Below, in pieces: positions 1 through 7,499 of a stretch of 20,058 nt of DNA. The first letter of the stretch is position 1. Every line of letters begins with the position of its first letter. Origin of the DNA: JASFTV01 sp050050615 (GTDB taxonomy: Bacteria > Desulfobacterota > DSM-4660 > Desulfatiglandales > HGW-15); contig JASFTV010000018.1 in NCBI GenBank assembly GCA_050050615.1, positions 1 to 20,058 of the forward strand. The letters run 5' to 3'. The position numbers were made by a program, and so were the translations under genes. The notes under the pieces were generated by a model. It made no database searches and was not told the DNA's origin. It saw only the letters and a list, made by a program, of their open reading frames with translations.

Positions 1-255
1 AAGAATGAATCACTGAAGGTGGAAAAACTGGGCAGGGGGATTGCCTGGCTCGATGCAGGGACCCATGAGTCATTTGTCCAGGCCACCAATTTCATCCAGA
101 CCATTGAACACCGTCAGGGGCTGAAGATAGCCTGTCTCGAAGAGATCGCTTACCGCATGGGATACATTTCCAGGGAAAAGCTGGAGAAACTGGCCTACAG
201 CATGCAAAATAGCAGCTACGGGGATTATCTCCGTCGCCTTGTTAAGGAACTCTAG
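1..255 (+). CDS. rfbA: Glucose-1-phosphate thymidylyltransferase, C-terminal fragment (partial, cut by window start)
   Basis: Frame 1 is open from the first base to TAG at 253-255, so the gene begins upstream and only its last 84 codons are here; the GTG at 19 is internal. The peptide carries the C-terminal signature of RfbA/RmlA: GRGIAWLDAGTHES, then FIQTIEHRQGLKIAC, EEIAYRMGYI and a closing YGDYLRRL. The full enzyme joins dTTP and glucose-1-phosphate into dTDP-glucose, the first step to dTDP-rhamnose and other dTDP-deoxysugars, in the cytoplasm. It suggests that dTDP-sugar genes lie upstream. The catalytic N-terminal domain is outside the window, so activity cannot be judged. The family call is firm; rfbA versus a paralogue such as rffH cannot be separated from this tail. 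Confidence 0.93.
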   Translation, partial: KNESLKVEKLGRGIAWLDAGTHESFVQATNFIQTIEHRQGLKIACLEEIAYRMGYISREKLEKLAYSMQNSSYGDYLRRLVKEL

Positions 256-329
256 CCATGAACTGCCCTCTTTGATCCCTTCCTCATTGACGTCTCGAAA
301 TAGTTCCTACTGTTTGTGAATTGATGCAA

Positions 330-410
330 CCAAGCTCCAACGCGCCGGCATACCCCGCCTGCACCCCCGCAAAAACGACGCGCCATTCCCCCCGCTCCTC
401 CGCAGGGGGC
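330..410. repeat. GC-rich hairpin-containing intergenic segment, possible dispersed repeat
   Basis: Bases 256-438, between the rfbA end and the next promoter, hold no convincing gene. Within them, C389-C393 can pair with G405-G409 and GC 394-395 with GC 402-403, giving a bulged hairpin with a 6-nt loop. ACGCGCC occurs near 340 and again near 378. The minus strand is open here and reads as a low-complexity peptide, with no homology I can name. The hairpin is followed by CTCTCTCCCGTGG before a short T run at 423-427, so it does not look like a standard intrinsic terminator. It could be a REP-like interspersed element; this is an inference. Confidence 0.3.
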
Positions 411-438
411 TCTCTCCCGTGGTTTTTGTTGAAATCCC

Positions 439-468
439 TTGACAAATCAGTCATTTTTTGAGTAGAAT
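439..468 (+). promoter_or_regulatory. Sigma70-type promoter for the winged-helix regulator
   Basis: A perfect -35 hexamer TTGACA at 439-444 is followed, after an 18-bp spacer, by TAGAAT at 463-468, one mismatch from the TATAAT consensus. Transcription would start near 475, just before the AAAGGGGGC Shine-Dalgarno-like stretch at 478-486. This leaves a very short leader before the TTG start at 492. It is the best promoter match I found in the window by eye. Confidence 0.65.
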
Positions 469-491
469 TGCTATTCGAAAAGGGGGCAATC

Positions 492-1049
492 TTGCAGGAT
501 CTATTCGCAGGGCTAATCTCATCGAAGACCCGGATCAAATTGCTGATCAGGTTTTTTTCCAACCCAAAAACCCGATCCTACCTGAGAGAACTGGCCAAGG
601 AATTCAATATTTCCACAAATGCTGTGAGGGAGGAGCTGAACCAGCTCACAAAAAGCGACCTCCTCAAATCCGAGAAAAACGGCCGTCAAGTGTTTTACAA
701 GGCAAATCAGGAACATCCCCTCTTTCCAGAGCTCAAATCCATGGTGAGCAAAGTCATGGGCGTCGATCAAGTCATTGACAGCATTGTGAACAGGCTCGGG
801 GATCTGGAGATGGCTTATCTGATCGATGATTATGCGGAGGGAAAAGACTCTGGAATCATTGATCTTTTGTTGGTTGGTCGCATCAATCAATATCACCTGA
901 ACGATTTGAGCAGGAAAACTGAACGATATATCAATCGGAAGATACGCTCTCTGGTTCTGACGCGGGAAGAGTTCAACGAACTTCTCCCCAAGCTGGAAGA
1001 AAGGCCCCGGGTCCTGATCTGGGAAGCCAAGAGTAAGGACCAGGCATAG
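492..1049 (+). CDS. Winged-helix transcriptional regulator (ArsR/MarR-like fold) with nucleotidyltransferase-like C-terminal half
   Basis: The 185-aa product has an N-terminal winged helix at about residues 10-75: TRIKLLIRFFSNP, then YLRELAKEFNISTNAVREEL as recognition region and a wing at about KSEKNGRQVFYKAN. Residues 105-185 resemble the degenerate nucleotidyltransferase-like half of related regulators (DSGIIDLLLVG, then RKIRSLVLTREEF). The family recurs at polysaccharide loci in Desulfobacterota as far as I recall. I chose TTG 492 because AAAGGGGGC lies about 6 nt upstream. The alternative TTG at 468 sits in the promoter -10 element, upstream of the expected transcript start. The protein is probably a local regulator of the export operon starting at 1212; the ligand is unknown. 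The DNA-binding call is fairly sure; the role is inferred. Confidence 0.8.
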   Translation: MQDLFAGLISSKTRIKLLIRFFSNPKTRSYLRELAKEFNISTNAVREELNQLTKSDLLKSEKNGRQVFYKANQEHPLFPELKSMVSKVMGVDQVIDSIVNRLGDLEMAYLIDDYAEGKDSGIIDLLLVGRINQYHLNDLSRKTERYINRKIRSLVLTREEFNELLPKLEERPRVLIWEAKSKDQA

Positions 1050-1059
1050 GGCAGATCGT

Positions 1060-1081
1060 GCCCTGGCGCATCCCACAGGGC
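1060..1081. other. Inverted repeat just downstream of the regulator gene
   Basis: GCCCTG at 1060-1065 and CAGGGC at 1076-1081 are perfect inverted arms around a 10-nt loop, 10 nt after the regulator's stop. It could form an RNA hairpin at the 3' end of that transcript. No T tract follows (GGGATTCAG), so it is not a standard intrinsic terminator. Function unknown. Confidence 0.3.
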
Positions 1082-1109
1082 GGGATTCAGAAATAAAGCA
1101 CGTGAATTC

Positions 1110-1129
1110 AGGAAGTTATATGACTTCCT
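1110..1129. promoter_or_regulatory. Candidate operator: 20-bp dyad upstream of wzm
   Basis: AGGAAGT at 1110-1116 and ACTTCCT at 1123-1129 are perfect 7-bp inverted arms around TATATG. The dyad lies 60 bp after the winged-helix regulator's stop and 82 bp before the wzm ATG. Its length and symmetry suit a dimeric winged-helix protein, and the central TATATG could double as a weak -10 element, although no matching -35 is seen. The alternative is an RNA hairpin in the leader. A second palindrome, TTTCGATCGAAA, lies at 1177-1188 in the same gap. Confidence 0.35.
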
Positions 1130-1211
1130 TGGATGTAACCGAGGGGGCGGAGCTGTAAGAACTCGGCGGCCTAAGATTTCGATCGAAAGCAGAAAGTACT
1201 CATCTTGGCAT

Positions 1212-2042
1212 ATGAAATCTAACTCAGAAAAAATTGTCATAAAACCAACCTCCAGATTTTTCAGCCTCTCAGTCAAGGAACTTTGTGAATACAAGGATCT
1301 CCTCTATTTTCTGGTCTGGAGGGATATTAAGGTTAGGTACAAGCAGACTGTTTTAGGGATCGCATGGGTTATTCTTCAACCTTTGATCTTCATGACAATC
1401 TTCACACTCATCTTTGGAAAACTGGCCCGCCTGCCCTCAGAGGGAATCCCCTATCCTGTCTTTATTTACACAGCCCTTCTTCCTTGGCAGCTTTTTGCAT
1501 ATGCTCTTTCACAATCCGCTGAAAGCTTGGTTGCTAATGAAAAGCTGATCACCAAAATCTACTTCCCCAGAATTCTTATTCCAATGGCTCCGATATTCTC
1601 TGGTCTCTTCGATTTCCTCCTTTCCTTTGTTGTGCTCATTTTTCTCATGCTTCTTCATGATATTACGCCTGGCTTGAACTTACTTTTCCTACCAGTATTT
1701 CTCCTTTTTGCCGTGTTCACTTCACTTGGGGCAGGATTGTGGTTCACGGCCCTAAATGTGCGCTTCAGGGATGTGCGTTACACAATCCCTTTTTTGACAC
1801 AAATATGGTTCTACGCAACCCCTGTAGCCTATTCTTCTACTCTCGTTCCCGAAAGCCTGCATTGGCTATATCGCCTTAACCCGATGGTGGGGGTGGTAGA
1901 AGGTTTTAGGTGGATTCTACTCAATGCGAAAGTGCCATCATCTGCAGAACTAACCATCTCCCTAGCAGTCAGTGTGATGTTTTTGGCTTCGGGACTTCTC
2001 TATTTCCAAAAGGTCGAAGGTGATTTTGCAGACATCATATAA
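1212..2042 (+). CDS. wzm: Polysaccharide ABC exporter, permease subunit (Wzm/ABC-2 type)
   Basis: A 276-aa integral membrane protein of the ABC-2 family, the usual size for Wzm. It has the amphipathic cytoplasmic start (LLYFLVWRDIKVRYKQTVLG, residues 30-49) and hydrophobic segments at about 50-69, 82-103, 129-149, 156-180, 191-210 and 247-266. Other family marks are GIPYPVFIYTALLPW, KIYFPRILIPMAPI and the late LNPMVGVVEGFRW. With the ATPase encoded 5 nt downstream it should form the inner-membrane channel that moves a finished undecaprenyl-linked glycan to the periplasm, so this locus uses the ABC-dependent rather than the Wzx/Wzy route. The ATG at 1212 matches the normal family N-terminus, although no strong ribosome-binding site precedes it. 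It is probably the first gene of the long operon. Confidence 0.93.
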   Translation: MKSNSEKIVIKPTSRFFSLSVKELCEYKDLLYFLVWRDIKVRYKQTVLGIAWVILQPLIFMTIFTLIFGKLARLPSEGIPYPVFIYTALLPWQLFAYALSQSAESLVANEKLITKIYFPRILIPMAPIFSGLFDFLLSFVVLIFLMLLHDITPGLNLLFLPVFLLFAVFTSLGAGLWFTALNVRFRDVRYTIPFLTQIWFYATPVAYSSTLVPESLHWLYRLNPMVGVVEGFRWILLNAKVPSSAELTISLAVSVMFLASGLLYFQKVEGDFADII

Positions 2043-2047
2043 TCTTC

Positions 2048-3355
2048 ATGACTGATCTAGCCATAAAAACTAGGGAATTGAGCAAGCTTTACCGGATTGG
2101 TGAGCATGTCTCTTACAGAACCTTAAGGGAGACCATTGTTGATGTTATCAGATCGCCCTTTAAGGAACCGTTTTTCGGAGGAAAAAAATGCCGAGAAATT
2201 TCTCAGAATGAAAGACACATATGGGCCCTAAAGGATATTTCCCTTGATGTCAAAAAGGGAGAGGTCGTGGGTATTATCGGTCCGAACGGTGCTGGCAAGT
2301 CAACGTTGCTGAAAATCCTTTCCCGCATCACCAAGCCTACAGCTGGCTATGCGGAGATTAATGGCCGGGTGGGATCTTTATTGGAGGTGGGAACCGGGTT
2401 CCATCCCGAACTGACGGGCAGAGAAAATATCTATTTGAACAGCGCAATCCTCGGGATGAGAAAATCGGAGATCGAGCAAAAGCTTGAAGAGATCATTGCC
2501 TTTGCTGAGATAGAGAAGTTTCTCGATACTCCAGTGAAACGCTATTCCAGCGGCATGTATGTACGCCTCGCTTTTGCTGTGGCGGCTCACCTGGAACCGA
2601 GCATCCTTCTTGTCGACGAAGTTCTCGCTGTGGGGGATGCGGCCTTTCAGAAAAAGTGTCTAAAGAAGATGGGAGACGTGGCGAAGGAAGGGCGAACAAT
2701 CTTGTTCGTGAGCCATAACATGGGAGCGATTCGCGGTTTGTGCGGCAGGGCCATCTGCCTAGATGTAGGCAGAGTCATAATGGATGGTGATGTCAAGGAT
2801 ACTGTAAACACATATCTCGACTCTATCAATATGACTTCTAGAACGACGCTAGCGCAAGTACATCCTGATCATCATCAGATGGTGATCGAAAGACTCCTTC
2901 TGAAAGATTATTGTGGAGAAACGACCACCCATTTTGAATATGGGAACGACATTACTATAGAAATATACTACCATGCTTTCAATCGAATCGAAAAACCTTA
3001 TTTCTGGGTCGGCATAGCAAGCCAGTACGGCTCGATGTTCTCTGCCAACATGTTATTCGATGACTTGCGTCCTGCTTTTATTGAAGGCAAAGGTTTTATC
3101 ACCTGTGTTTTTAAGAATGTCCACTTAATGCCTCAGACATATACCGTGAGTGTAGGTGCCAGAGATAAACATGGAATGAAATTTCTGGTGCCAACCATCG
3201 AAAGGGCAGCCGCATTTAATGTGATCGGTGACGCAAGTGATTTAGGTATGAGCGGGGAACTCGCCGATTTGTTCTTGGCTCAAGCTTCTCCACTACGAGT
3301 CTCTTATGAATGGCGTTTCATGGATGGCAAAGTGGCAACTGCCAAGGTCCGTTAG
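2048..3355 (+). CDS. wzt: Polysaccharide ABC exporter, ATPase subunit with C-terminal glycan-recognition domain (Wzt)
   Basis: The 435-aa product has a complete nucleotide-binding domain: Walker A GPNGAGKST (residues 78-86), the YSSGM signature typical of the Wzt/TagH group (166-170), Walker B ILLVDE ending in D190-E191, and switch histidine H223. Residues from about 270 to 430 form an extra beta-rich C-terminal domain, as in Wzt proteins that bind the non-reducing-end cap of the chain before export (known for E. coli O9a and O8; inferred here). Wzt proteins lacking this domain are about 250 aa. It lies 5 nt after wzm and powers that channel on the cytoplasmic face. The methyltransferase-like and sulfotransferase genes downstream are candidate makers of the recognised cap. 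The start ATG 2048 has little Shine-Dalgarno, suggesting translational coupling. Confidence 0.93.
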   Translation: MTDLAIKTRELSKLYRIGEHVSYRTLRETIVDVIRSPFKEPFFGGKKCREISQNERHIWALKDISLDVKKGEVVGIIGPNGAGKSTLLKILSRITKPTAGYAEINGRVGSLLEVGTGFHPELTGRENIYLNSAILGMRKSEIEQKLEEIIAFAEIEKFLDTPVKRYSSGMYVRLAFAVAAHLEPSILLVDEVLAVGDAAFQKKCLKKMGDVAKEGRTILFVSHNMGAIRGLCGRAICLDVGRVIMDGDVKDTVNTYLDSINMTSRTTLAQVHPDHHQMVIERLLLKDYCGETTTHFEYGNDITIEIYYHAFNRIEKPYFWVGIASQYGSMFSANMLFDDLRPAFIEGKGFITCVFKNVHLMPQTYTVSVGARDKHGMKFLVPTIERAAAFNVIGDASDLGMSGELADLFLAQASPLRVSYEWRFMDGKVATAKVR

Positions 3356-3367
3356 CGGGTATTGAAA

Positions 3368-4834
3368 ATGAACCTACCAGACATTCAAAAAAGCCTCCAG
3401 ATGCTTATCAGAAAACCGGTTTTCATCGATGAAGATGATACCCTCTTAGAAGCCTTCAGATTGCTGTACGATCCACCTTTCAGCGTCTTGGTTGTTGTTA
3501 ACAAACGTCATCAAATCATCGGTATTTTGTCGGAAGGCGATATGCGGCGACATATACTGCGAGGTTACCCCTTAGACAGCAAGGCCAAAGCGTGCATGCA
3601 GAAATATCCTGTCATTATGCGTTACTCAGACCTTGCAAACGAAGAGGCCATTAATAGCATCATCCACCGGATCATGAGAAAAACTGGCGAAGAGATCTGG
3701 GAGCAGGCTGTCATCCCCATCGTCCATGGCAACCAGGAAGTGCTGGGTATGATCTCCCCTGCTGCCTTGGAGAAACTTAGAGATAGGGAGATCCCCCAGA
3801 TGGCCGCATTGAAAGGTGGAGACCTTCAACGCATCTTGGTCGTAGGCGGCGGTGGATATATCGGTTCTGTGCTCAGTACATTTCTGGTGGAGCATGGCTA
3901 CCGAGTACGTGTTTTGGATAAACTGATTTACAACAATACCTCTCTAAACCACCTGTCTGAAAAGCAATGTGAGCTTCTCGTTGGCGATGCCAAGGACATA
4001 GACACCCTTGTCGAATCCTTGGACGGTGTGGACGCAGTCGTCTATTTGGCAGAAATCGTCGGCGATCAAGCTTGCCAGGCCATGCCCAAAAATGCGTTGA
4101 AAACGAACTACTTGGCCTTGGCCTGCATCGCACGCCTGTGCAGCTATCTCCAAATTAAGCGTTTTGTCTATACATCCTCTTGCAGCGTTTACGGGGCAAG
4201 CCGTGATCCAGTGACGGTATTGACCGAACAATCCCCAACGAATCCGATATCCTTTTATGCGCGCATTAAATTGATGTCTGAGGAAGCGCTACTGTCCATG
4301 CCAAGTCACACTTTTTCTCCTACGATTCTGCGGTTAGCCACAGTTTTCGGAAAATCGTATAGACCACGATTTGACTTAGTGGTCAATACGTTTGCTGCCC
4401 AAGCTTCCATTGACAAAAAAATCCGAGTTTTCGGTGGCGAGCAGTTTAGACCCAATGTACACGTTTTGGATGTGGCACGCGTCATCATGAAAATGCTTCA
4501 GGCGCCGCTTGAAAAAGTGGGTAGAGAGATCTTCAATGTGGGTAGCGCTGAAAACAACTTTACAATTCTTGAATTGGCGAAAACAACACAAGAGCTGTTT
4601 CCGGGAACCGAGATTGAGATCATCGAAAACCTCACGGATCCTCGGAACTATAGGATTGATTCTTCGAAACTGGCGAATGCAATAGAATACAGCCAGTACA
4701 AAACAGTCAGGGAAGGATTGGAAGAAATGAAGACCTTTTTTGACGAATGGGATATCAGGGACTATCAGCATTCATGTTTCAATAATCTTTCAATGGCAAA
4801 TGATCCTAATGCAAGAGTGAAACTTGGTTCTTAG
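3368..4834 (+). CDS. CBS-domain pair fused to NAD-dependent sugar epimerase/dehydratase
   Basis: The 488-aa product has two parts. Residues ~5-140 are a tandem CBS pair (first repeat ending in VVVNKRHQIIGILSEGDMRR, second ending in IPIVHGNQEVLGMISPAAL), a fold that usually binds adenine nucleotides or CMP-like ligands. Residues ~154-460 are an extended short-chain dehydrogenase: VVGGGGYIGS (158-167) is the NAD Rossmann loop, TSSCSVYG (269-276) holds the catalytic Ser/Thr region, and YARIK (297-301) is the YxxxK pair. The enzyme half should epimerise or oxidise a nucleotide sugar, supplying the aminotransferase that starts directly after it. The sugar cannot be named. CBS pairs are known on sugar nucleotidyltransferases of nonulosonate clusters (PtmE-type); fusion to an epimerase is less usual. 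A TTG at 3362 is an alternative start; ATG 3368 is preferred. Confidence 0.87.
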   Translation: MNLPDIQKSLQMLIRKPVFIDEDDTLLEAFRLLYDPPFSVLVVVNKRHQIIGILSEGDMRRHILRGYPLDSKAKACMQKYPVIMRYSDLANEEAINSIIHRIMRKTGEEIWEQAVIPIVHGNQEVLGMISPAALEKLRDREIPQMAALKGGDLQRILVVGGGGYIGSVLSTFLVEHGYRVRVLDKLIYNNTSLNHLSEKQCELLVGDAKDIDTLVESLDGVDAVVYLAEIVGDQACQAMPKNALKTNYLALACIARLCSYLQIKRFVYTSSCSVYGASRDPVTVLTEQSPTNPISFYARIKLMSEEALLSMPSHTFSPTILRLATVFGKSYRPRFDLVVNTFAAQASIDKKIRVFGGEQFRPNVHVLDVARVIMKMLQAPLEKVGREIFNVGSAENNFTILELAKTTQELFPGTEIEIIENLTDPRNYRIDSSKLANAIEYSQYKTVREGLEEMKTFFDEWDIRDYQHSCFNNLSMANDPNARVKLGS

Positions 4835-4835
4835 T

Positions 4836-6005
4836 ATGTCGTCGACCAAAAAACAACGACCATTCATTCCCTTCAGCATGCCGTGGATCGGGAAAGACGA
4901 AATAGGAGAGATACTTCATTGTCTAGAGAGCGGCTGGCTGACGACAGGACCCAAAACTTTCCAGTTCGAACAGGAACTCAAAGAATATTTGGGAGCATGG
5001 GATGTTGTGGCGGTCAGTTCCTGCACTGCTGCGCTAAATATCGCCTATGCGGCCAGCGGTCTTGGACCTGGAGATGAAGTGATCATGTCACCCATGACCT
5101 TTTGCGCCACTGCTAATGTTGCAGTACATCTAGGCGCAACCCCCCGCTTTGTAGATATTGAGGAAGACACCTTCAACATTGATTGTGATAGGATCGAAGG
5201 CACAATTAATAAGAGGACCAAGTTGATCGTTCCGGTTGATTTCGCTGGACACCCCTGTCACCTTGACCGTATCTCCGAAATCGCTTCGAAACACAACCTC
5301 AGAATTGTGGAGGATGCTGCCCATGCCATTGGAGCAGAATATAAAGGGAAAAAGATTGGAAGCACCCATTGGCCCGCCTGCTTCAGCTTTTATCCGATAA
5401 AAAACATGACCACCGGTGAAGGAGGCGCCATAGCATGCCACGAGGATCGAAATTTCGTCGACCATTGCCGTCGGTTGTCGCTGCACGGCATTAGCAAGGA
5501 CGCATGGGCACGGTACTCTGAAAAAGGGAGTTGGTATTATGAGGTCATTGAGCCCGGCTACAAGTACAATATGACTGATCTACAGGCTGCCTTAGGAATC
5601 CACCAGTTGCACAAGCTTGATGAATTCAACGTCCGCCGTCAGCACTTGGCTGAACTGTACGATCAAGCCTTCAAAGCCGTGCCTCAAATCCGCCGGCCGA
5701 CTGTTCTTCCCGGAATTCGACATGTCAGACACCTCTATGTCGTCCAACTCCAAGATTTGCCTTCTCGCCTTACTCGCGAGCGCGTCATCGAAGAACTTAA
5801 AACCCGTGGCATCGGTACAAGTGTTCATTTCATTCCCTTACACCTGCACCCTTACTACCGGGACCATTTTGGCCTTAAGCCGAAGGATTTTCCAACAGCC
5901 ACAAAAGTCTTCCAACGGAGCATCTCCCTTCCGCTTTATCCGAAGATGGCCGATAGCGATGTGGCATACGTAGCCGAGCAGTTGATCGATATCCTAACGT
6001 CCTGA
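4836..6005 (+). CDS. DegT/DnrJ/EryC1/StrS sugar aminotransferase (ArnB/PseC-like)
   Basis: The 389-aa PLP enzyme moves an amino group, usually from glutamate, to a keto-sugar nucleotide. Visible marks are GWLTTGPKT near the N-terminus, SSCTAALNIAY, VEDAAHAIGA (D160 contacts the PLP pyridine), the Schiff-base lysine K189 in YPIKNMTTGEGG, GYKYNMTDLQAALG, and the GIGTSVHFIPLH tail. The segment order and wording resemble ArnB (UDP-4-amino-arabinose pathway) and PseC (pseudaminic acid pathway), so a 4-keto nucleotide sugar is the likely substrate. The epimerase fusion just upstream is the natural partner. The ATG at 4836 is 1 nt past the upstream stop. A TTG at 4824 has AAGAG six bases upstream and is a real alternative giving 393 aa. 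Family firm; substrate open. Confidence 0.92.
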   Translation: MSSTKKQRPFIPFSMPWIGKDEIGEILHCLESGWLTTGPKTFQFEQELKEYLGAWDVVAVSSCTAALNIAYAASGLGPGDEVIMSPMTFCATANVAVHLGATPRFVDIEEDTFNIDCDRIEGTINKRTKLIVPVDFAGHPCHLDRISEIASKHNLRIVEDAAHAIGAEYKGKKIGSTHWPACFSFYPIKNMTTGEGGAIACHEDRNFVDHCRRLSLHGISKDAWARYSEKGSWYYEVIEPGYKYNMTDLQAALGIHQLHKLDEFNVRRQHLAELYDQAFKAVPQIRRPTVLPGIRHVRHLYVVQLQDLPSRLTRERVIEELKTRGIGTSVHFIPLHLHPYYRDHFGLKPKDFPTATKVFQRSISLPLYPKMADSDVAYVAEQLIDILTS

Positions 6006-6016
6006 GAAGAAGTGAA

Positions 6017-6727
6017 ATGAAAGAAAGAACGGACAACCTTCTACCACCAAATATCGTCATTACCGGATCTTTTCGCTCAGGAACCAGTCTCTTGTTCTTG
6101 CTCTTCCCTCATGCTTTTAGAGATGTCATCATCAGCGGCGATGAGTCCGACGCCTTGGAGACCAAGTTGCCATCTTCATTCAAGTGGCGCGTGTCAAAAC
6201 GGCCAAATGACATCCACAGAGTCAGAGTCATTTACAAAAAATTGGACCCTTATTTTATCTATATGATTCGAGACCCTCGTGACTGCCTCGTCTCATGGAA
6301 ACAGAGCAAAAATAATTATCACATAATCTCCTTCAATGAGTGGCTCCGTAACCTCCTCTTCGCAGAGAGTTCTAAGTCCACCAAACTTATATTTTTGAGG
6401 TTTGAAGACATGATCCGGGACCCTATTCAGACTCAGAACCACTTGTTGGAACGGGTCGAGGGCCTTGAGAAACTTCACGATCTGGATCAATGCTATCGGT
6501 ACATTGACCGGGACTCTCCTGTTACACAGCAATTGTCACATGATTCAGGTCCCACCATGTCTTCTGAGACAATCCGACCTATCGATCCTTCGGTGATCGG
6601 CTCTTGGCGTCACCATAAGTTGCGAGTTCGGGAACAGTTGAAACAGTTTCCTGAAATGCAGGCCGTGTTAGAGAAGTACGGATATGAAGAAGATGACAGC
6701 TGGCAAAATTCTCTGGAAGATGTTTAG
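6017..6727 (+). CDS. Sulfotransferase family protein (PAPS-dependent type)
   Basis: The 236-aa protein shows both PAPS-binding signatures of sulfotransferases: the 5'-phosphosulfate loop GSFRSGTS at residues 17-24 and the 3'-phosphate site RDPRDCLVSW at 85-94. The C-terminal IGSWRHHKL resembles the late conserved GxWxxH-type segment of the family. It should transfer sulfate from PAPS to a hydroxyl or amine, most plausibly on the polysaccharide or its precursor since it sits within the sugar block, 11 nt after the aminotransferase. GAGAAG lies about 7 nt before ATG 6017. No signal peptide is seen, so it acts in the cytoplasm before export. The family is supported by two independent motifs; the acceptor is unknown and a non-carbohydrate acceptor cannot be excluded. 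Confidence 0.85.
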   Translation: MKERTDNLLPPNIVITGSFRSGTSLLFLLFPHAFRDVIISGDESDALETKLPSSFKWRVSKRPNDIHRVRVIYKKLDPYFIYMIRDPRDCLVSWKQSKNNYHIISFNEWLRNLLFAESSKSTKLIFLRFEDMIRDPIQTQNHLLERVEGLEKLHDLDQCYRYIDRDSPVTQQLSHDSGPTMSSETIRPIDPSVIGSWRHHKLRVREQLKQFPEMQAVLEKYGYEEDDSWQNSLEDV

Positions 6728-6729
6728 TC

Positions 6730-7467
6730 ATGAGAAAGCCTGAAGACCTAGAGGACGAAACTGGCCGCTCTATTATTGCTGTTATTCCAGCCCGGAAGGG
6801 CTCAAGGCGTTTGCCTGGCAAGAACACTGCTCTGCTCAATGGCAAACCTCTTGTGGCTCATGCTATTGAAGTCGCTCTTGACGCGGGCGTATTTTCCGAT
6901 GTCTTCGTTTCAACGAATGATCCTAAAGTCGTTGAAATAGCCGAGGAAAAGGGTGTCGCTCTCATTGAAAGACCTAAGGAGCTTTGTGAAGATGCAGTGC
7001 CCGTAGACCGAGCCCTGGTTCATGTGATTCAATTTCTTGAGGAAAAAGGAGAATGCTACGGCGCCGCTTGCTTGATGACCCCTACGGCCCCCCTCCGTAC
7101 TGTTGAGGATGTGCGAGGCGCCGTTGCACTTCTTTGGGAAAAGAACGCTGATTTTGTCATCACAGTAGTACCATACGATCACACTCCTTTCCATGCTTTG
7201 AAGATCAAGGAAGGGATCTTAACCCCCGCATTCATGCCGGAAGATGTTTTCACCTACGACCAGAAATTACTCCCAACATTATACCGGCCCGTTGCTGTGG
7301 CTAGAATGGGCCGCTGGGAGGCAATCAAGAAGTACGGTACCACATTTAGCCCTGGCATGGTGCCATACATTTTACCGCCGGAACATGGCCTGGATGTAGA
7401 CAATGCTCTTGATCTTGAGTGGGCGGAATTTCTTCTAAAAAGAAGGAATAGGCAGAGAGAATTATAA
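6730..7467 (+). CDS. CMP-nonulosonic acid synthetase (acylneuraminate cytidylyltransferase, NeuA/PseF-like)
   Basis: The 245-aa protein matches the CMP-sialate synthetase family in length and motif order: IPARKGSRRLPGKN (19-32) is the CTP-binding loop, VSTND follows beta-strand 3, TPTAPLR (117-123) is the signature also seen as TSPLR, and LDVDNALDLEWAEFLL (221-236) has the metal-binding acidic pair. It activates a nonulosonic acid with CTP to give the CMP-sugar used by glycosyltransferases. It stands 2 nt after the sulfotransferase and directly before the neuB-like synthase. The sugar could be Neu, Leg, Pse or a relative; the sequence does not decide. A spore-coat SpsF-like role would be the other family reading but fits this context less well. 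Confidence 0.9.
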   Translation: MRKPEDLEDETGRSIIAVIPARKGSRRLPGKNTALLNGKPLVAHAIEVALDAGVFSDVFVSTNDPKVVEIAEEKGVALIERPKELCEDAVPVDRALVHVIQFLEEKGECYGAACLMTPTAPLRTVEDVRGAVALLWEKNADFVITVVPYDHTPFHALKIKEGILTPAFMPEDVFTYDQKLLPTLYRPVAVARMGRWEAIKKYGTTFSPGMVPYILPPEHGLDVDNALDLEWAEFLLKRRNRQREL

Positions 7468-7499
7468 ATGAATCTAAGTTTTCGAAGGTGGATGATCAA

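Noticed and set aside
388..430. Possible rho-independent terminator after rfbA
   Set aside because: A hairpin exists at 389-409, but 13 non-T-rich bases separate it from a short T run, and the stem has a bulge.
284..562. 92-aa minus-strand open frame across the first intergenic gap
   Set aside because: It overlaps the promoter and the start of the regulator gene, has low-complexity composition from the GC-rich segment, and no recognisable domain.
519..1076. 185-aa minus-strand open frame opposite the regulator
   Set aside because: It is a shadow of the winged-helix gene, which has clear family motifs, a promoter and a ribosome-binding site on the + strand.
1141..1175. Possible JUMPstart/ops element before wzm
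   Set aside because: GGGGGCGGAGCTGTAAG only loosely resembles the GGCGGTAG core and the wider JUMPstart context is absent.
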